The translations under genes were made by a program, and so were the position numbers. DNA of 64,000 nucleotides from a bacterium. Its GTDB lineage: Bacteria > 4484-113 > JAFGCY01. Each line of letters begins with the position of its first letter. The stretch's first letter is position 1. Below, piece by piece: positions 1-8,456 of this stretch. The notes beneath the pieces are model-generated. The model was not told the origin of the DNA, searched no databases, and was given only the letters and a program-made list of their open reading frames with translations. Location of the stretch: contig JADZFO010000038.1 in assembly GCA_020849855.1 (NCBI GenBank), positions 44,010 through 108,009 of the forward strand, in the 5' to 3' direction.

Positions 1-952
1 CGCCCAGCATGGCGCAGAGAGCGCCAAGCGCGATGAGCTGCGGACCGAGCGGCAGGCCGAAGCCGCGCGCGGCTTCCAGCAGCGGCGCGGTCCCGCCCGC
101 CGCCCAGGCTGCCAGCCGCTCGCCGCCGACTGCGCTGACGGCGACAGAGCCCACGGCGATGTAAAGCAGCAGCGCCGCCAGCAGGCTCAGCACTATGGCG
201 CGGGGTATCGTCCGGCGCGGCTGTGTGACTTCCTCACCCAGGGTGGCGATGCGGCCGTAGCCGGTGTAAGCGACAAACATCAGCGCGCTGGCCTGCAGCA
301 GCCTGGCCAGCCAGTCCAGGGGGCCGGACCAGGCCAGCGGCGTCTGCTGCGGCGCCGGGCCCGTGAAGAGCAGATGCGCGAGGCCGGCGAAACAGAAGCT
401 CAGCAGCGCGACCACGGTCGCGCCGACCAGCGCGCCGGTCAGGGCGCTGCCCAGGCGTGCGCCGCGCTGCAGCAAAAGGCCCAGGCCCAGCACGCTCAGC
501 AGGGCCAGGCCATGCTGCAGCAGCGGCTGCTGCAGGCCAAACAGGCCCAGCAGATAGGCGCTGAAGCCCAGCGCCGCAGTGGCCGCCGAGGCAGTCTTGG
601 CGCAAAGGAAGAGCCAGCCGGCGAAAAAGCCGGGCCACTCGCCCAGCAGGCGATAGCCGTACTCGTATGTGCCGCCGGAGACGGGATAGGCCGTTGCAAG
701 CTGGGCCGAGCTGAGCCCGTTCAGCAGCGCCAGCGCAGCGGCGATGACCAGCGCCAGCGGCAGCAGCGGCCCGGCGGACCCGGCCGCCAGCGCGAGGCTG
801 ACAAAAACTCCGGTGCCAAGGATGCTGCCAAGGCCAAGGATGACCGCGCTGCCCAGCCCCAGCACACGGCGCAGCCGCGGCCCGCCGGCCTGCGCGTCAT
901 TGTCGGGTTCAGGCCTCCTGCTGGCAATCTGATTCTGCTCCGCTTCGTCCAT
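1..952 (-). CDS. APC-family amino acid permease, 3' end cut by window edge
   Basis: The frame reads from an ATG at 952 to the left edge without a stop, giving about 317 residues of a polytopic membrane protein. After a short polar N-terminus, the glycine-rich stretch GLGSAVILGLGSILGTGVF matches the first transmembrane segment of amino acid/polyamine/organocation transporters, where the substrate backbone binds. The motif YPVSGGTYEYGYR, typical of the loop between segments 2 and 3, follows, and then regularly spaced hydrophobic segments. By family it should move an amino acid or cationic relative across the inner membrane with protons or by exchange. The substrate cannot be read from the sequence. 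About the last third of the usual 430-470 residues lies outside the window. Confidence 0.85.
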   Translation of the reverse strand, partial: MDEAEQNQIASRRPEPDNDAQAGGPRLRRVLGLGSAVILGLGSILGTGVFVSLALAAGSAGPLLPLALVIAAALALLNGLSSAQLATAYPVSGGTYEYGYRLLGEWPGFFAGWLFLCAKTASAATAALGFSAYLLGLFGLQQPLLQHGLALLSVLGLGLLLQRGARLGSALTGALVGATVVALLSFCFAGLAHLLFTGPAPQQTPLAWSGPLDWLARLLQASALMFVAYTGYGRIATLGEEVTQPRRTIPRAIVLSLLAALLLYIAVGSVAVSAVGGERLAAWAAGGTAPLLEAARGFGLPLGPQLIALGALCAMLG

Positions 953-1319
953 CAGGGCAAGCTTACACGGCGATTATGAAGCTGCAGCAGAGCGTCCCTG
1001 TCCGCGCGCTTTGAAAGCGATGAACGAAGGCGCGGAGCGCGGGCTGCATGCGCAGCATGAGCCCGCTTCTTTCTTTGAGTTCCGGGCCCCGCAACGAAGA
1101 AAACACAAGCAGGCCCTGCTTGGCAGCGGCCTGCGCTCCGAGACTCCGGTGCGCGGCGAGCACTCTGATGGAACTGGCCTGCTGGGCGCCATCGTGCTGA
1201 TCGCCGCCGGCCGCCTGACACCGCGGCCAAGGGCAGGCAAAAGAGAAAGCCGCATTGCTGCGGCCTTTCTCTTTACGAGGTGTTGTTCCAGTTGTCTTGT
1301 GCGGCTCCCGCCCGGCGCA
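953..1319. other. Intergenic region between divergent-end permease start and NHL gene end
   Basis: This 367-bp stretch has no convincing gene. It holds the upstream region of the permease and a strong hairpin at 1239-1274. I saw no clear -35/-10 pair for the permease. Confidence 0.6.
1239..1274 (-). terminator. Rho-independent terminator of the first cytochrome/NHL operon
   Basis: A near-perfect inverted repeat has arms AAAGAGAAAGCCGC and GCGGCCTTTCTCTTT, one bulged base and a 6-nt loop. The run of A at 1239-1242 becomes a U-run on the minus-strand transcript. It lies 45 bp past the stop codon of the NHL gene. Confidence 0.8.
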
Positions 1320-4292
1320 CTAGGGCGCCAGTATCACCACCTGGCGGCGGTCGCGGTCGCCGATCAGGAAGCGGCCGTCGGGGCTGACGCTCATGCCATA
1401 AATGCTGCGCACATTGCCGTCGCCGTCGCCATAGCCGGCCAGGCCGCACATGTACTGCCACTCGCCGTTGGCCTGGGCCGGCGGCTTGAGCTTATGCATC
1501 AGGCCGTCGCTGTCCCAGTAGTAGACATAGACATAGCCCGCCGGGTCCAGCGCCAGCACGCCGCCAAGGCCGAAGCCCGGCACCCAGGAATCGATCAGCG
1601 CGCCGCTCTCCGCATTCAGGCGCAGGATGCGGCTCTGGTCGTTCCAGGGCCGGTCAAGGATGAACAGCCAGCCATGGTCGCGGTCCAGCACCATGTCGTC
1701 GGCATTGGTGTTGGCCGGGTCGGGCAGCGCGATGCTGTGGCTGTAAGTGCCGTCGTCAAAGACCTGGATGCGGTCGTTGTCGCGGTCCAGGGCATACAGC
1801 AGGCTGCCGTCAACGGCCATCGCGCCATTGCCCTTGAACTCGGTCGGGTCGGAGCCCCAGTCCACGCCCAGCACCTTATAGCTCTCAAAGTCCTCGCTGA
1901 ACTCCGTCAGCACCGTATAGCCGTGGGTGAAGTAAAGCTTGCCGTTGGTCCAGGCCACATTGCTGGGCGTGCGGTCCAGGCGGCCGGTCAGGATGTCGCC
2001 ATCCACGCCGGTCTCCAGGTAGGCCATGTCCAGCAGCTTGTTCTTGCGGTCCAGGATGGTGCAGCAGTAGGTCGTGCCGTCAAGGACGGCGAAGGCGCCG
2101 TCGCTCTCACGCACCGCGAAGGCCTGCGGCTGGATGAACTCGCCGGGCAGCGGGTCATAGTCGCCGAGGCCCTGGATCAGGGTGCCATCGTTCTTGTTGA
2201 AGATGCCGCTGCGCTGGTTGTACTCATCGCTGACCAGCACACGGCCGCCGGGCAGAGCCGCGATGCCGTAGAGGCCCCAGAACCAGGCTTCCTCGCCCAG
2301 CGGGCTGGGCAGGTTCAGGCTTGAACCGTCGGCGAAGCCGCCGCGGCCCCACTCGCCGCTGAAGTTATGGCTGGCATCAAAGCGCAGCACGCGGTCGCGC
2401 TCGCGGTCCGTGACCATCACTGAGCCGTCGGCGAAGGTCGCCACGCTCAGCGGCTGGCGCAGCTCGCCGTCGCTGGGGTCAAGGTCCGCCGAGCCGTCAT
2501 AGCTGTCCAGCAGGCTGCCGTCCGGCGCGAACCAGAAGACAGAATCAGCATGGTCGTCCACCACCACGATGTTGCCGCTGGAGTCCAGCTCCACATCGTT
2601 GGGGTGTTCCAGGATCGCCTCGCCGATCACCAGGGTCTGCACGCCGCCTTCAAACTTGCGGATGCAGTGCGCGTTGGCATCGGAGAGATAGATCACGGAG
2701 CCCGATGAGTTCGCGGCGATGAACCAGCCGCCGTTGAGGACGGCGTCCACCGTGTCGAAGTCGAGGGCCCAGTGCACCTGGCCGGTCTCCTGGTCGATGC
2801 GGTAAACCTCAGCTCCGCCGCCCTGCTTGACCAGGATATCGCCGTTGCTGAGCACCTCGATATCCTCCGGCCCGTCGAGCCAGAACTCGCGCAGGGGGAA
2901 GCCCTCGGGGTCGTAGACGCTGATGCGCCCGGCCATACCCTGGGCCACATAGAGGTTGCCCTGCAGGTCCGTGGCCACACCCCGGGGCTCATACATCTCA
3001 AAGCTCTGGTACAGGGTCTTGCCCACATGGGCCCAGTTCTTGGGCGGGGTGGACGGATGCACAGTCACCACCGGCGCCGGCGATGAAAGGGCTGCGCCCA
3101 CCTTGACCTGCACGTCCGTGCTGACCTCGACCTCTGCGTCGAGGGGCACGCGGAAGCGCAGGCCGGTGGCGCTGACGTTGGCCACATGGTCCGCCGGCAG
3201 CTGCTCGCCGCCATAGATCACCCTGGTGTTCGTCCCGGCCGGGTCAAAGCCCGCGCCCTCGACATAGACCCAGAAGCCCGGGTACTGCCGCGGCGGGAAG
3301 AGTTCGTCGATGAAGAGGCTGTAGCTGCTGGACGCCACCGCCTGGTTGCTCAGTGCGCTTTCCACCTGGTCGCCCACCACCGCCGCCACGCGGAAGTAGT
3401 AGGTCTTGTTCGGCTCAAGCTCGATCAGCTCATAGCTCGGGTTGGGCGTCGCCGGCACCAGGGCGTCATTGGCCCGGGTCACCAGGCTCTGCTCCGGCAG
3501 GCTGAAGCTCTGGGTGGAGTAATAGACGTTGTAGCCCATCAGCCCTTCCAGCGCGCTGCCATTCCAGTTCAGACGCACCGAGCCGCTCAGCGGCGTGGCC
3601 GTCAGCCCGGTGGGCGGCGTGGGCGGCGGGTTCTGGCTGAGCTTCAGCTCCAGCTGCTCCACCACCACGCGGCTGTCGCCGCTGGGGTTATAGCTGATCA
3701 CGGCCGCATAGGCCCGCCCGCCCGGCGAGACATAGTCGCCCACCTGCGGCCCGGTCGGCAGCAGGGGCAGGGTGCCCAGCACGGAGTTGAAGGGTCCGCT
3801 GAACTGCCAGCGCCCGGCGGAATAGTCCGCCACCGCCAGCCAGTACTCCGCGCTGTCCACGCCGGTCTCGACGCGCAGCTCCACCGGGTACTTGGCGTTC
3901 TCGCTGGTTGTGAATTCATAGATCGCCCAGGCCAGGCCCATGCCGGAGGCGTTGCCGCCATCCAGCACCAGGCGGTTGCCGGAGACCTGCGCACCGCTGT
4001 AAGCCTCGAACTGCTCCGAGCCGTTCATCAGCAGCGCCGTCTGGCTGGCCTTACGCTCGCCCGCCGGCATCTGCGGCAGGCCATCAAAGCCGGCCGGCGC
4101 AGCCGTGCGCGGCGCGTCGTTTGGCGCGCTGAGCGCCGCCGGGTCGGCGGCCGCGCCGCTGCCCTGCTCCAGCCCGCTGCTGCTTCCGCCGCAGGAGGCC
4201 AGGGCCAGCAGTGCCAGCAACGTCAGCGCTGCCAGCAGCAGTGTTTGATACTGAGCCCGCCAGGCCCGTTCACCCGTGAAATCCCTGGTCAT
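1320..4292 (-). CDS. FN3 / IPT-like / NHL beta-propeller lipoprotein (copy 1)
   Basis: This 990-residue exported lipoprotein has an arginine-containing N-region, a leucine-rich core and lipobox LASC with Cys34. Residues about 72-218 form a domain shared with four other lipoproteins in the window (AWAIYEF, YWLAVADYSAGRW, SPGGRAYAAV). A fibronectin type III domain (about 225-325) and an IPT/TIG-like segment starting LFPPRQYPGFWVY (about 328-412) follow. The rest, to the end, is NHL-type propeller repeats with recurring G.LYV and DGS.LVTDRERDRVLRFD patterns. NHL propellers usually bind ligands rather than catalyse. The gene starts 2 bp after the stop of the haem-containing gene upstream, so the two are probably translationally coupled and work together in the envelope. 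Its paralogue is at 8457-11387. Confidence 0.88.
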   Translation of the reverse strand: MTRDFTGERAWRAQYQTLLLAALTLLALLALASCGGSSSGLEQGSGAAADPAALSAPNDAPRTAAPAGFDGLPQMPAGERKASQTALLMNGSEQFEAYSGAQVSGNRLVLDGGNASGMGLAWAIYEFTTSENAKYPVELRVETGVDSAEYWLAVADYSAGRWQFSGPFNSVLGTLPLLPTGPQVGDYVSPGGRAYAAVISYNPSGDSRVVVEQLELKLSQNPPPTPPTGLTATPLSGSVRLNWNGSALEGLMGYNVYYSTQSFSLPEQSLVTRANDALVPATPNPSYELIELEPNKTYYFRVAAVVGDQVESALSNQAVASSSYSLFIDELFPPRQYPGFWVYVEGAGFDPAGTNTRVIYGGEQLPADHVANVSATGLRFRVPLDAEVEVSTDVQVKVGAALSSPAPVVTVHPSTPPKNWAHVGKTLYQSFEMYEPRGVATDLQGNLYVAQGMAGRISVYDPEGFPLREFWLDGPEDIEVLSNGDILVKQGGGAEVYRIDQETGQVHWALDFDTVDAVLNGGWFIAANSSGSVIYLSDANAHCIRKFEGGVQTLVIGEAILEHPNDVELDSSGNIVVVDDHADSVFWFAPDGSLLDSYDGSADLDPSDGELRQPLSVATFADGSVMVTDRERDRVLRFDASHNFSGEWGRGGFADGSSLNLPSPLGEEAWFWGLYGIAALPGGRVLVSDEYNQRSGIFNKNDGTLIQGLGDYDPLPGEFIQPQAFAVRESDGAFAVLDGTTYCCTILDRKNKLLDMAYLETGVDGDILTGRLDRTPSNVAWTNGKLYFTHGYTVLTEFSEDFESYKVLGVDWGSDPTEFKGNGAMAVDGSLLYALDRDNDRIQVFDDGTYSHSIALPDPANTNADDMVLDRDHGWLFILDRPWNDQSRILRLNAESGALIDSWVPGFGLGGVLALDPAGYVYVYYWDSDGLMHKLKPPAQANGEWQYMCGLAGYGDGDGNVRSIYGMSVSPDGRFLIGDRDRRQVVILAP

Positions 4293-4294
4293 GC

Positions 4295-6319
4295 CTACTC
4301 CTCATGCGCGGTGTTGTCGACAACCGTGTTCACGAAATCGTCGAAGAGGCCGCGCAGATCGCTGAAGCCCTCACCGTTCGGCTTGAAGGCGGACTTGCTC
4401 AGGTCGATGTTGTGCTTGACGTCGATGCGGGCGTGGCAGCCGGCGCAGGTGCGGGTCTCGCCCGGGCGCACCATGTTGAACATGCGCTCGCGCACTGCCA
4501 CACGGCCGCGGCCGTCCACCAGCTCCCAGGTGATCGGGGTGTCCGCCGGGATGCGGATACGGAAGGAACCGTCCTCAGCCACCGGGTACTCGCCGATCAT
4601 CGGGCCTTCGGCCATCGGGGTGAAGTTGCCGTGGTCGAACTCGAGGCGGTCGGGGTCGCCGGTGGGGATACCGCGGGTCTTAAGGGCCTGGAAGACACGC
4701 ACCTTCCAGGGGCCGTCTTCCGGCTTCGGGTGGCCCTGGCGCATGTCGCCATTGCGGTCGAAGATATCCATGCAGGCGAACTCGCCCCAGGCTTCCACGC
4801 CCGGGCGCAGAGTGCTGTCGGGGATCACCGGCGGCACCTGGCGCTGCAGCAGCGGCATGCCGCCGATTTCCCAGATGCCCGCGCCGTCGCAGACCTTGGT
4901 CAGCTCGCCCGTGCTTCCGTCCATGACGTAGAGGCCGAAGTCGGGGACTACATCGTTCTCGTCGCCGTGGTCTTCCCACACATCGCCGGTGGCATAGGAC
5001 ACCAGGATGTCGCCGCCGGGCAGCTCGACCGGGAACTTGTAGCGGCCCAGGGTGTTCTCCGGGCCGGAGTCCACGATCTCGCGCGGGGTCAGGTAGCGGT
5101 AGGTCGGGAAGTCCGGGTTGCCCAGGGGGTCAACGTCAAGGATCGAACCGGCGCCGTAGTTCTCATGGTGCGCGCGGCCGATGCCGGGGATGTCAAAGTT
5201 GGTGTGGACGCAGAGCAGGTGGTGGTCGGCGCGCTCGCGCACGTCGATGAAGCAGTCCACGTTGTCGCGCGCGATATGGCTGCCGAAGACCGGGAAGGCG
5301 TCGGTGCCGTCGGGGTCCATGCGCCAGATCGTGAAGCGGTTGAAGCGCGGGCCCTGGATGTTGATCCGGGTGTCCCAGGAGACAAAGTAGAGCTGCCCGT
5401 TGTGCGCCACGATCGGGTTGAAGCAGCCGTCGGATGCGATATGCACCAGGCGCTCCTCACCGGTGAAACGGTCCAGCACAAAGAGCTGGGGCACCTGCGA
5501 GCCGGAGTCGTAAAAGTCGCCCACGCCAAAGCGCTCGGAGGTGAAGAGCACGCGGCCGTCGGGCAGGTAGGTCGGCTCGCCGTCGTCGTACTCGTTGAAG
5601 GTCAGCTGGGTCAGGTTGGTGCCGTCGATGTTCATCTCGAAGAGCTCAAGGTCGTCGCCGCCGAACTCGCGCATGGTGAACATCACCCGGGAGGCATCAA
5701 AGCTGACTTCCAGGTCCTGCATCGGACGGTCGCTGATGGCCAGCAGCTGGGTCAGGGTACCGTCGGGGTCCAGGCGCATGATCGCCTGGTCCTGGTAGTT
5801 CCAGGGGCTCTGCAGGTTGCGGAAGGTCTGCATCGGGCCGGTCACCCCGGTGGGGTTCTGGCGCACGAAGACAATCGGGCAGGGCAGCACGCCGGGGTCG
5901 ATGTCGGTGATGCCCATCGATACCTTGTTACCGCTGCCACTGCTGGCTTCGTAATAGACCGCCTCGCCCTTGCTTCCCGCGCCGCTGAGGCTGAGGTTCT
6001 GGCCGGGGCTGATGCTGCCGATCTGGCTGCGCTCGCCCTGCGGGCCCAGGCGCTGCAGTTCGGCATTGCGGTCCACGCTCAGGCTCAGGCCGTCGGGGTC
6101 GCGCTTCACGCTGGCCACCACTCCGGGCAGCAGCTCGTCCTTGCCGGCGCCATCCACATGGCCGCTCAGCGGGATCGTGCGCGAGACATCCTGAAGTCCG
6201 GAGTCCTGATTGTCATTGCCCGTCTGGGCCGGGTCGCTCGTCTTGCCCCCACCGCAGGCGCTCAGACTGAGCACAAGGAGCAGGCCGGCAATCCCGGCCA
6301 GTTGATAGCGGCTAACCAT
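4295..6319 (-). CDS. PD40/TolB-like propeller lipoprotein with C-terminal c-type haem site (copy 1)
   Basis: This 674-residue protein has lipobox LSAC (Cys22) and a well-placed AGGAGG ribosome site. The middle carries repeated PD40 blades (IMRLDPDGTLTQLLAIS, LFEMNIDGTNLTQLTF, TIWRMDPDGTDAFPV). The C-terminus, after the phrase NMVRPGE, has one haem c motif CAGCH at residues 625-629. This order matches the family of propeller cytochromes related to the middle domain of hydrazine synthase alpha. The hydrazine synthase complex itself is not encoded here, so only the fold is implied, not the reaction. I infer an outer- or inner-membrane-anchored electron-transfer or sensing protein partnered with the downstream NHL lipoprotein. 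Confidence 0.85.
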   Translation of the reverse strand: MVSRYQLAGIAGLLLVLSLSACGGGKTSDPAQTGNDNQDSGLQDVSRTIPLSGHVDGAGKDELLPGVVASVKRDPDGLSLSVDRNAELQRLGPQGERSQIGSISPGQNLSLSGAGSKGEAVYYEASSGSGNKVSMGITDIDPGVLPCPIVFVRQNPTGVTGPMQTFRNLQSPWNYQDQAIMRLDPDGTLTQLLAISDRPMQDLEVSFDASRVMFTMREFGGDDLELFEMNIDGTNLTQLTFNEYDDGEPTYLPDGRVLFTSERFGVGDFYDSGSQVPQLFVLDRFTGEERLVHIASDGCFNPIVAHNGQLYFVSWDTRINIQGPRFNRFTIWRMDPDGTDAFPVFGSHIARDNVDCFIDVRERADHHLLCVHTNFDIPGIGRAHHENYGAGSILDVDPLGNPDFPTYRYLTPREIVDSGPENTLGRYKFPVELPGGDILVSYATGDVWEDHGDENDVVPDFGLYVMDGSTGELTKVCDGAGIWEIGGMPLLQRQVPPVIPDSTLRPGVEAWGEFACMDIFDRNGDMRQGHPKPEDGPWKVRVFQALKTRGIPTGDPDRLEFDHGNFTPMAEGPMIGEYPVAEDGSFRIRIPADTPITWELVDGRGRVAVRERMFNMVRPGETRTCAGCHARIDVKHNIDLSKSAFKPNGEGFSDLRGLFDDFVNTVVDNTAHEE

Positions 6320-6581
6320 CCTGTCCTCCTGAGAATCACCCCGCCGCCGCTTCCCGCGCCGCGAGGCCTATGCCCCAAATAAGTTCAGTCTGCAAGCAGT
6401 CTTTCCAGACTGGCCCTAACCTGCCCTGGGCGTCTGAGACGCGGTATCAGGACACAGTGGATGTATAACAGCGCAGCGAATTCCCTTTTCAGACTTACAT
6501 CAGCTTTTAACCCAAAGCAAAGCGCCGCTACACTAAGCTAGTGCTGACAGCGCCGCTGATTACCTGCATCAGGAGTCAAGT
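6320..6581. other. Divergent intergenic region, haem-propeller gene / alpha-beta hydrolase
   Basis: This 262-bp region is AT-richer than its surroundings around 6470-6540. It must hold the promoters of the minus-strand operon and the plus-strand hydrolase. A TACACT hexamer near 6530 is a possible -10 for the plus strand. The hydrolase ribosome site AGGAG lies at 6571-6575. Confidence 0.45.
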
Positions 6582-7394
6582 GTGCACCTACTGCCCCTCG
6601 AGACGTCTGCGGCCCCCAGCCCCGGCCCTGACCCGGCCGGCGCGGGCGGGCCGCAGGGCCTGCACTGGCTGCTCTTCCCCGGCTGGGGCGAAGACCAGCG
6701 CTACTGGGCCCGCGTGGCCCGCCTGCTGCCCACGGGCACACAGGCTCACTTTGTGCAGCTCCCCGGCTATGGCGACAACCGCGCACCGGTGCCATTGAGC
6801 CTCTATGCCCTGGCCGAGGCCCTGGAAGATGCCAGCGCGGCCCTCCCGCCCGGGCCGCTGGCCTATGGCGGCAACTGCTCCGGCGCGGCCCTGGCCCTGC
6901 TGGCGGCGAGGCAGCTGGAGCGCCCGGCCGCGCGACTGCTGCTGGTGGACTGCTTCGCCGCCATGCCGCCCTACTTCGCCCTGCTGCTGCGCGGGGCCCT
7001 GGGCCGGCTGTGCTATCTCAGCGCCTTCGCGAACCCGCTGGGCCGGGCCGTCACCAACAGGGTGCTGAGCGCGAAACGCAAGGCCGACACCGACATCATG
7101 GCCGCCTTCGCCTACAGCAGCGAGTGGACCAACTACCGCTACCTGCAGCTCTATGGCCAGCTGGGCAGCCTTGAGGACCAGCCCAGGCTGGAGCTTGCGG
7201 GCGGGCGGGCGCCGGACTTCGTCTATGGCCAGCGCAGCTTCTCGCTGGTGCGCAAGGGGCTGCCGCGCTGGCAGGCGCACTGGCCGGGCCTGCGGGTGCG
7301 CGAGCTGGAGGGCGTCGGGCACCTGGCCGTGCAGGAAGCGCCCGAGAGGATCGCTGAAGTGATGGCGCAGGGAAATGCCGCGACCGCCGGCTAA
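6582..7394 (+). CDS. alpha/beta hydrolase with Cys at the nucleophile elbow
   Basis: This 270-residue protein starts at GTG, chosen because AGGAG lies 6 nt upstream. The alpha/beta hydrolase layout is clear: an oxyanion region LFPGWGEDQRYW, an elbow YGGNCSGAALALLAA, a candidate acid D212 in APDFVYGQRSF and a catalytic histidine H247 in GVGHLAVQEAPERI. At the elbow the position normally held by serine (G-x-S-x-G) is Cys99 (G-N-C-S-G). This is seen in dienelactone hydrolases and PHA synthases but is uncommon in BioH/thioesterase-like members. The next residue is serine, so a shifted nucleophile cannot be excluded. It is probably cytoplasmic, with substrate unknown. It stands alone, with the DUF2461 gene 100 bp downstream. 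Confidence 0.82.
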   Translation: MHLLPLETSAAPSPGPDPAGAGGPQGLHWLLFPGWGEDQRYWARVARLLPTGTQAHFVQLPGYGDNRAPVPLSLYALAEALEDASAALPPGPLAYGGNCSGAALALLAARQLERPAARLLLVDCFAAMPPYFALLLRGALGRLCYLSAFANPLGRAVTNRVLSAKRKADTDIMAAFAYSSEWTNYRYLQLYGQLGSLEDQPRLELAGGRAPDFVYGQRSFSLVRKGLPRWQAHWPGLRVRELEGVGHLAVQEAPERIAEVMAQGNAATAG

Positions 7395-7494
7395 CAAGCG
7401 CCTGATGCCAGCCGCGCAGCCGCGCCTGTGATACATCTATATCCTGAGGACTGCGCAGCAGGGCAGCGGCCGCTGCGGCGCTGAGGTGAAACAC

Positions 7495-8397
7495 ATGACG
7501 GCAGGAAAGAGCACATCAGCATCAGCGGGCAAGGGCCTTGGCAGCGCGGCGGCAACGGCAGGCACTACGGCAGCGAAGACGACTGCGAAGTCAGCGGCGA
7601 AGACAGCGGCGAAGAGCGTGGCTAAGAGCGCGGCTAAGAGCGCGGCTAAGACCGCAGCGAAAAGTGCAGGGAAGAATACGGCCGCTCCCGCCGCTCCCTT
7701 TGCCGGCTTCAGCAAGGCCACACTGGCCTTCTATAAGGGCGTCGAGGCCAACAACAAGCTGGACTGGTTCAACGCCCACCGCGATGAGTACATCCGCGAT
7801 GTGATCGCCCCGGCCCAGGCCCTGATCAGCGAGCTCGGCCCGCGCCTGCAAAAGCTCAGCAGCGGCATCGGCTTCCATACCGACTTCAACGGCAAGGGCA
7901 GCATCAAGAAGATCCAGACCGACCGGCGCTTCAACCCTGACCGCGACCCTTACAAGACCTGGCTGGACATCATGTTCTGGGAAGGCCCGGCGCCGGTGAA
8001 GAAGGAGAACCCGGCTTTCTACATCCACCTCACCACCAGGGACCTCGCCCTGGTCTGCGGCGCGATGTACTTCGAGAAGAACATGCTCAAGGCCTGGCGC
8101 GATGCGGTGCTTGACCCGAAGCTGGGGCCGGAGCTGGACGCTGTCGTCAGGAAGCTGACCGGGGGCAAGGGCGGCTACAAGATCTACGCCGAAACGAAGA
8201 AGCAGCTCCCGCGCGGCGTTGACCCCAGCCACCCGCAGGCGGATTACACGAAGTATGAGTCATTCTGCATCGTGCGCGAGACCGCGCACCCGAAGGAGCT
8301 CTTCAGCAGCGACTTCATCGCCTACTGCGAGTCGACCTTCAAGGAGCTGCTGCCCCTGCATAAGTGGCTGCTGAAGGTGTACAGCAAGGCGTATTGA
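7495..8397 (+). CDS. DUF2461 family protein with Ala/Lys-rich histone-like N-terminal tail
   Basis: The ATG at 7495 is preferred because the ribosome site GAGGTG (7483-7488) sits 6 nt upstream. An in-frame GTG at 7486 overlaps that site. Residues after about 70 match the DUF2461 family (TIGR02453), with FYKGVEANNKLDWFNAHRDEY, IQTDRRFNPDRDPYKTWLDI and a C-terminal WLLKVYSKAY-like helix. The biochemical role of that family is not established. The first 65 residues are low-complexity AAKS/AAKT repeats resembling histone H1 tails or phasin PhaF, so they may bind nucleic acid or another polyanion. The tail is not part of the usual family and looks like a lineage-specific expansion. Confidence 0.85.
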   Translation: MTAGKSTSASAGKGLGSAAATAGTTAAKTTAKSAAKTAAKSVAKSAAKSAAKTAAKSAGKNTAAPAAPFAGFSKATLAFYKGVEANNKLDWFNAHRDEYIRDVIAPAQALISELGPRLQKLSSGIGFHTDFNGKGSIKKIQTDRRFNPDRDPYKTWLDIMFWEGPAPVKKENPAFYIHLTTRDLALVCGAMYFEKNMLKAWRDAVLDPKLGPELDAVVRKLTGGKGGYKIYAETKKQLPRGVDPSHPQADYTKYESFCIVRETAHPKELFSSDFIAYCESTFKELLPLHKWLLKVYSKAY

Positions 8398-8400
8398 TCT

Positions 8401-8456
8401 GGGAGCGCCAGGCATGGCCTGGCGCAGTACGCCAGCCTATGGCTGGCGCTCCCATC
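8401..8456. repeat. Palindromic repeat unit between convergent genes
   Basis: GGGAGCGCCAGGC / GCCTGGCG and CGCCAGCC / GGCTGGCGCTCCC form two small hairpins nested in one large inverted repeat. It belongs to the palindromic family described at 30589-30897 and 46907-47180. It lies exactly between two converging stop codons, so it could act as a bidirectional terminator. Confidence 0.65.

Noticed and set aside
3186..4931. Plus-strand open frame of 581 codons
   Set aside because: It is antisense to two well-supported lipoprotein genes and crosses their junction.
4304..6382. Long plus-strand open frame of 692 codons
   Set aside because: It lies antisense to the haem-propeller lipoprotein, has no signal or family features and is valine/histidine/alanine-rich, as expected from GC-rich third positions.
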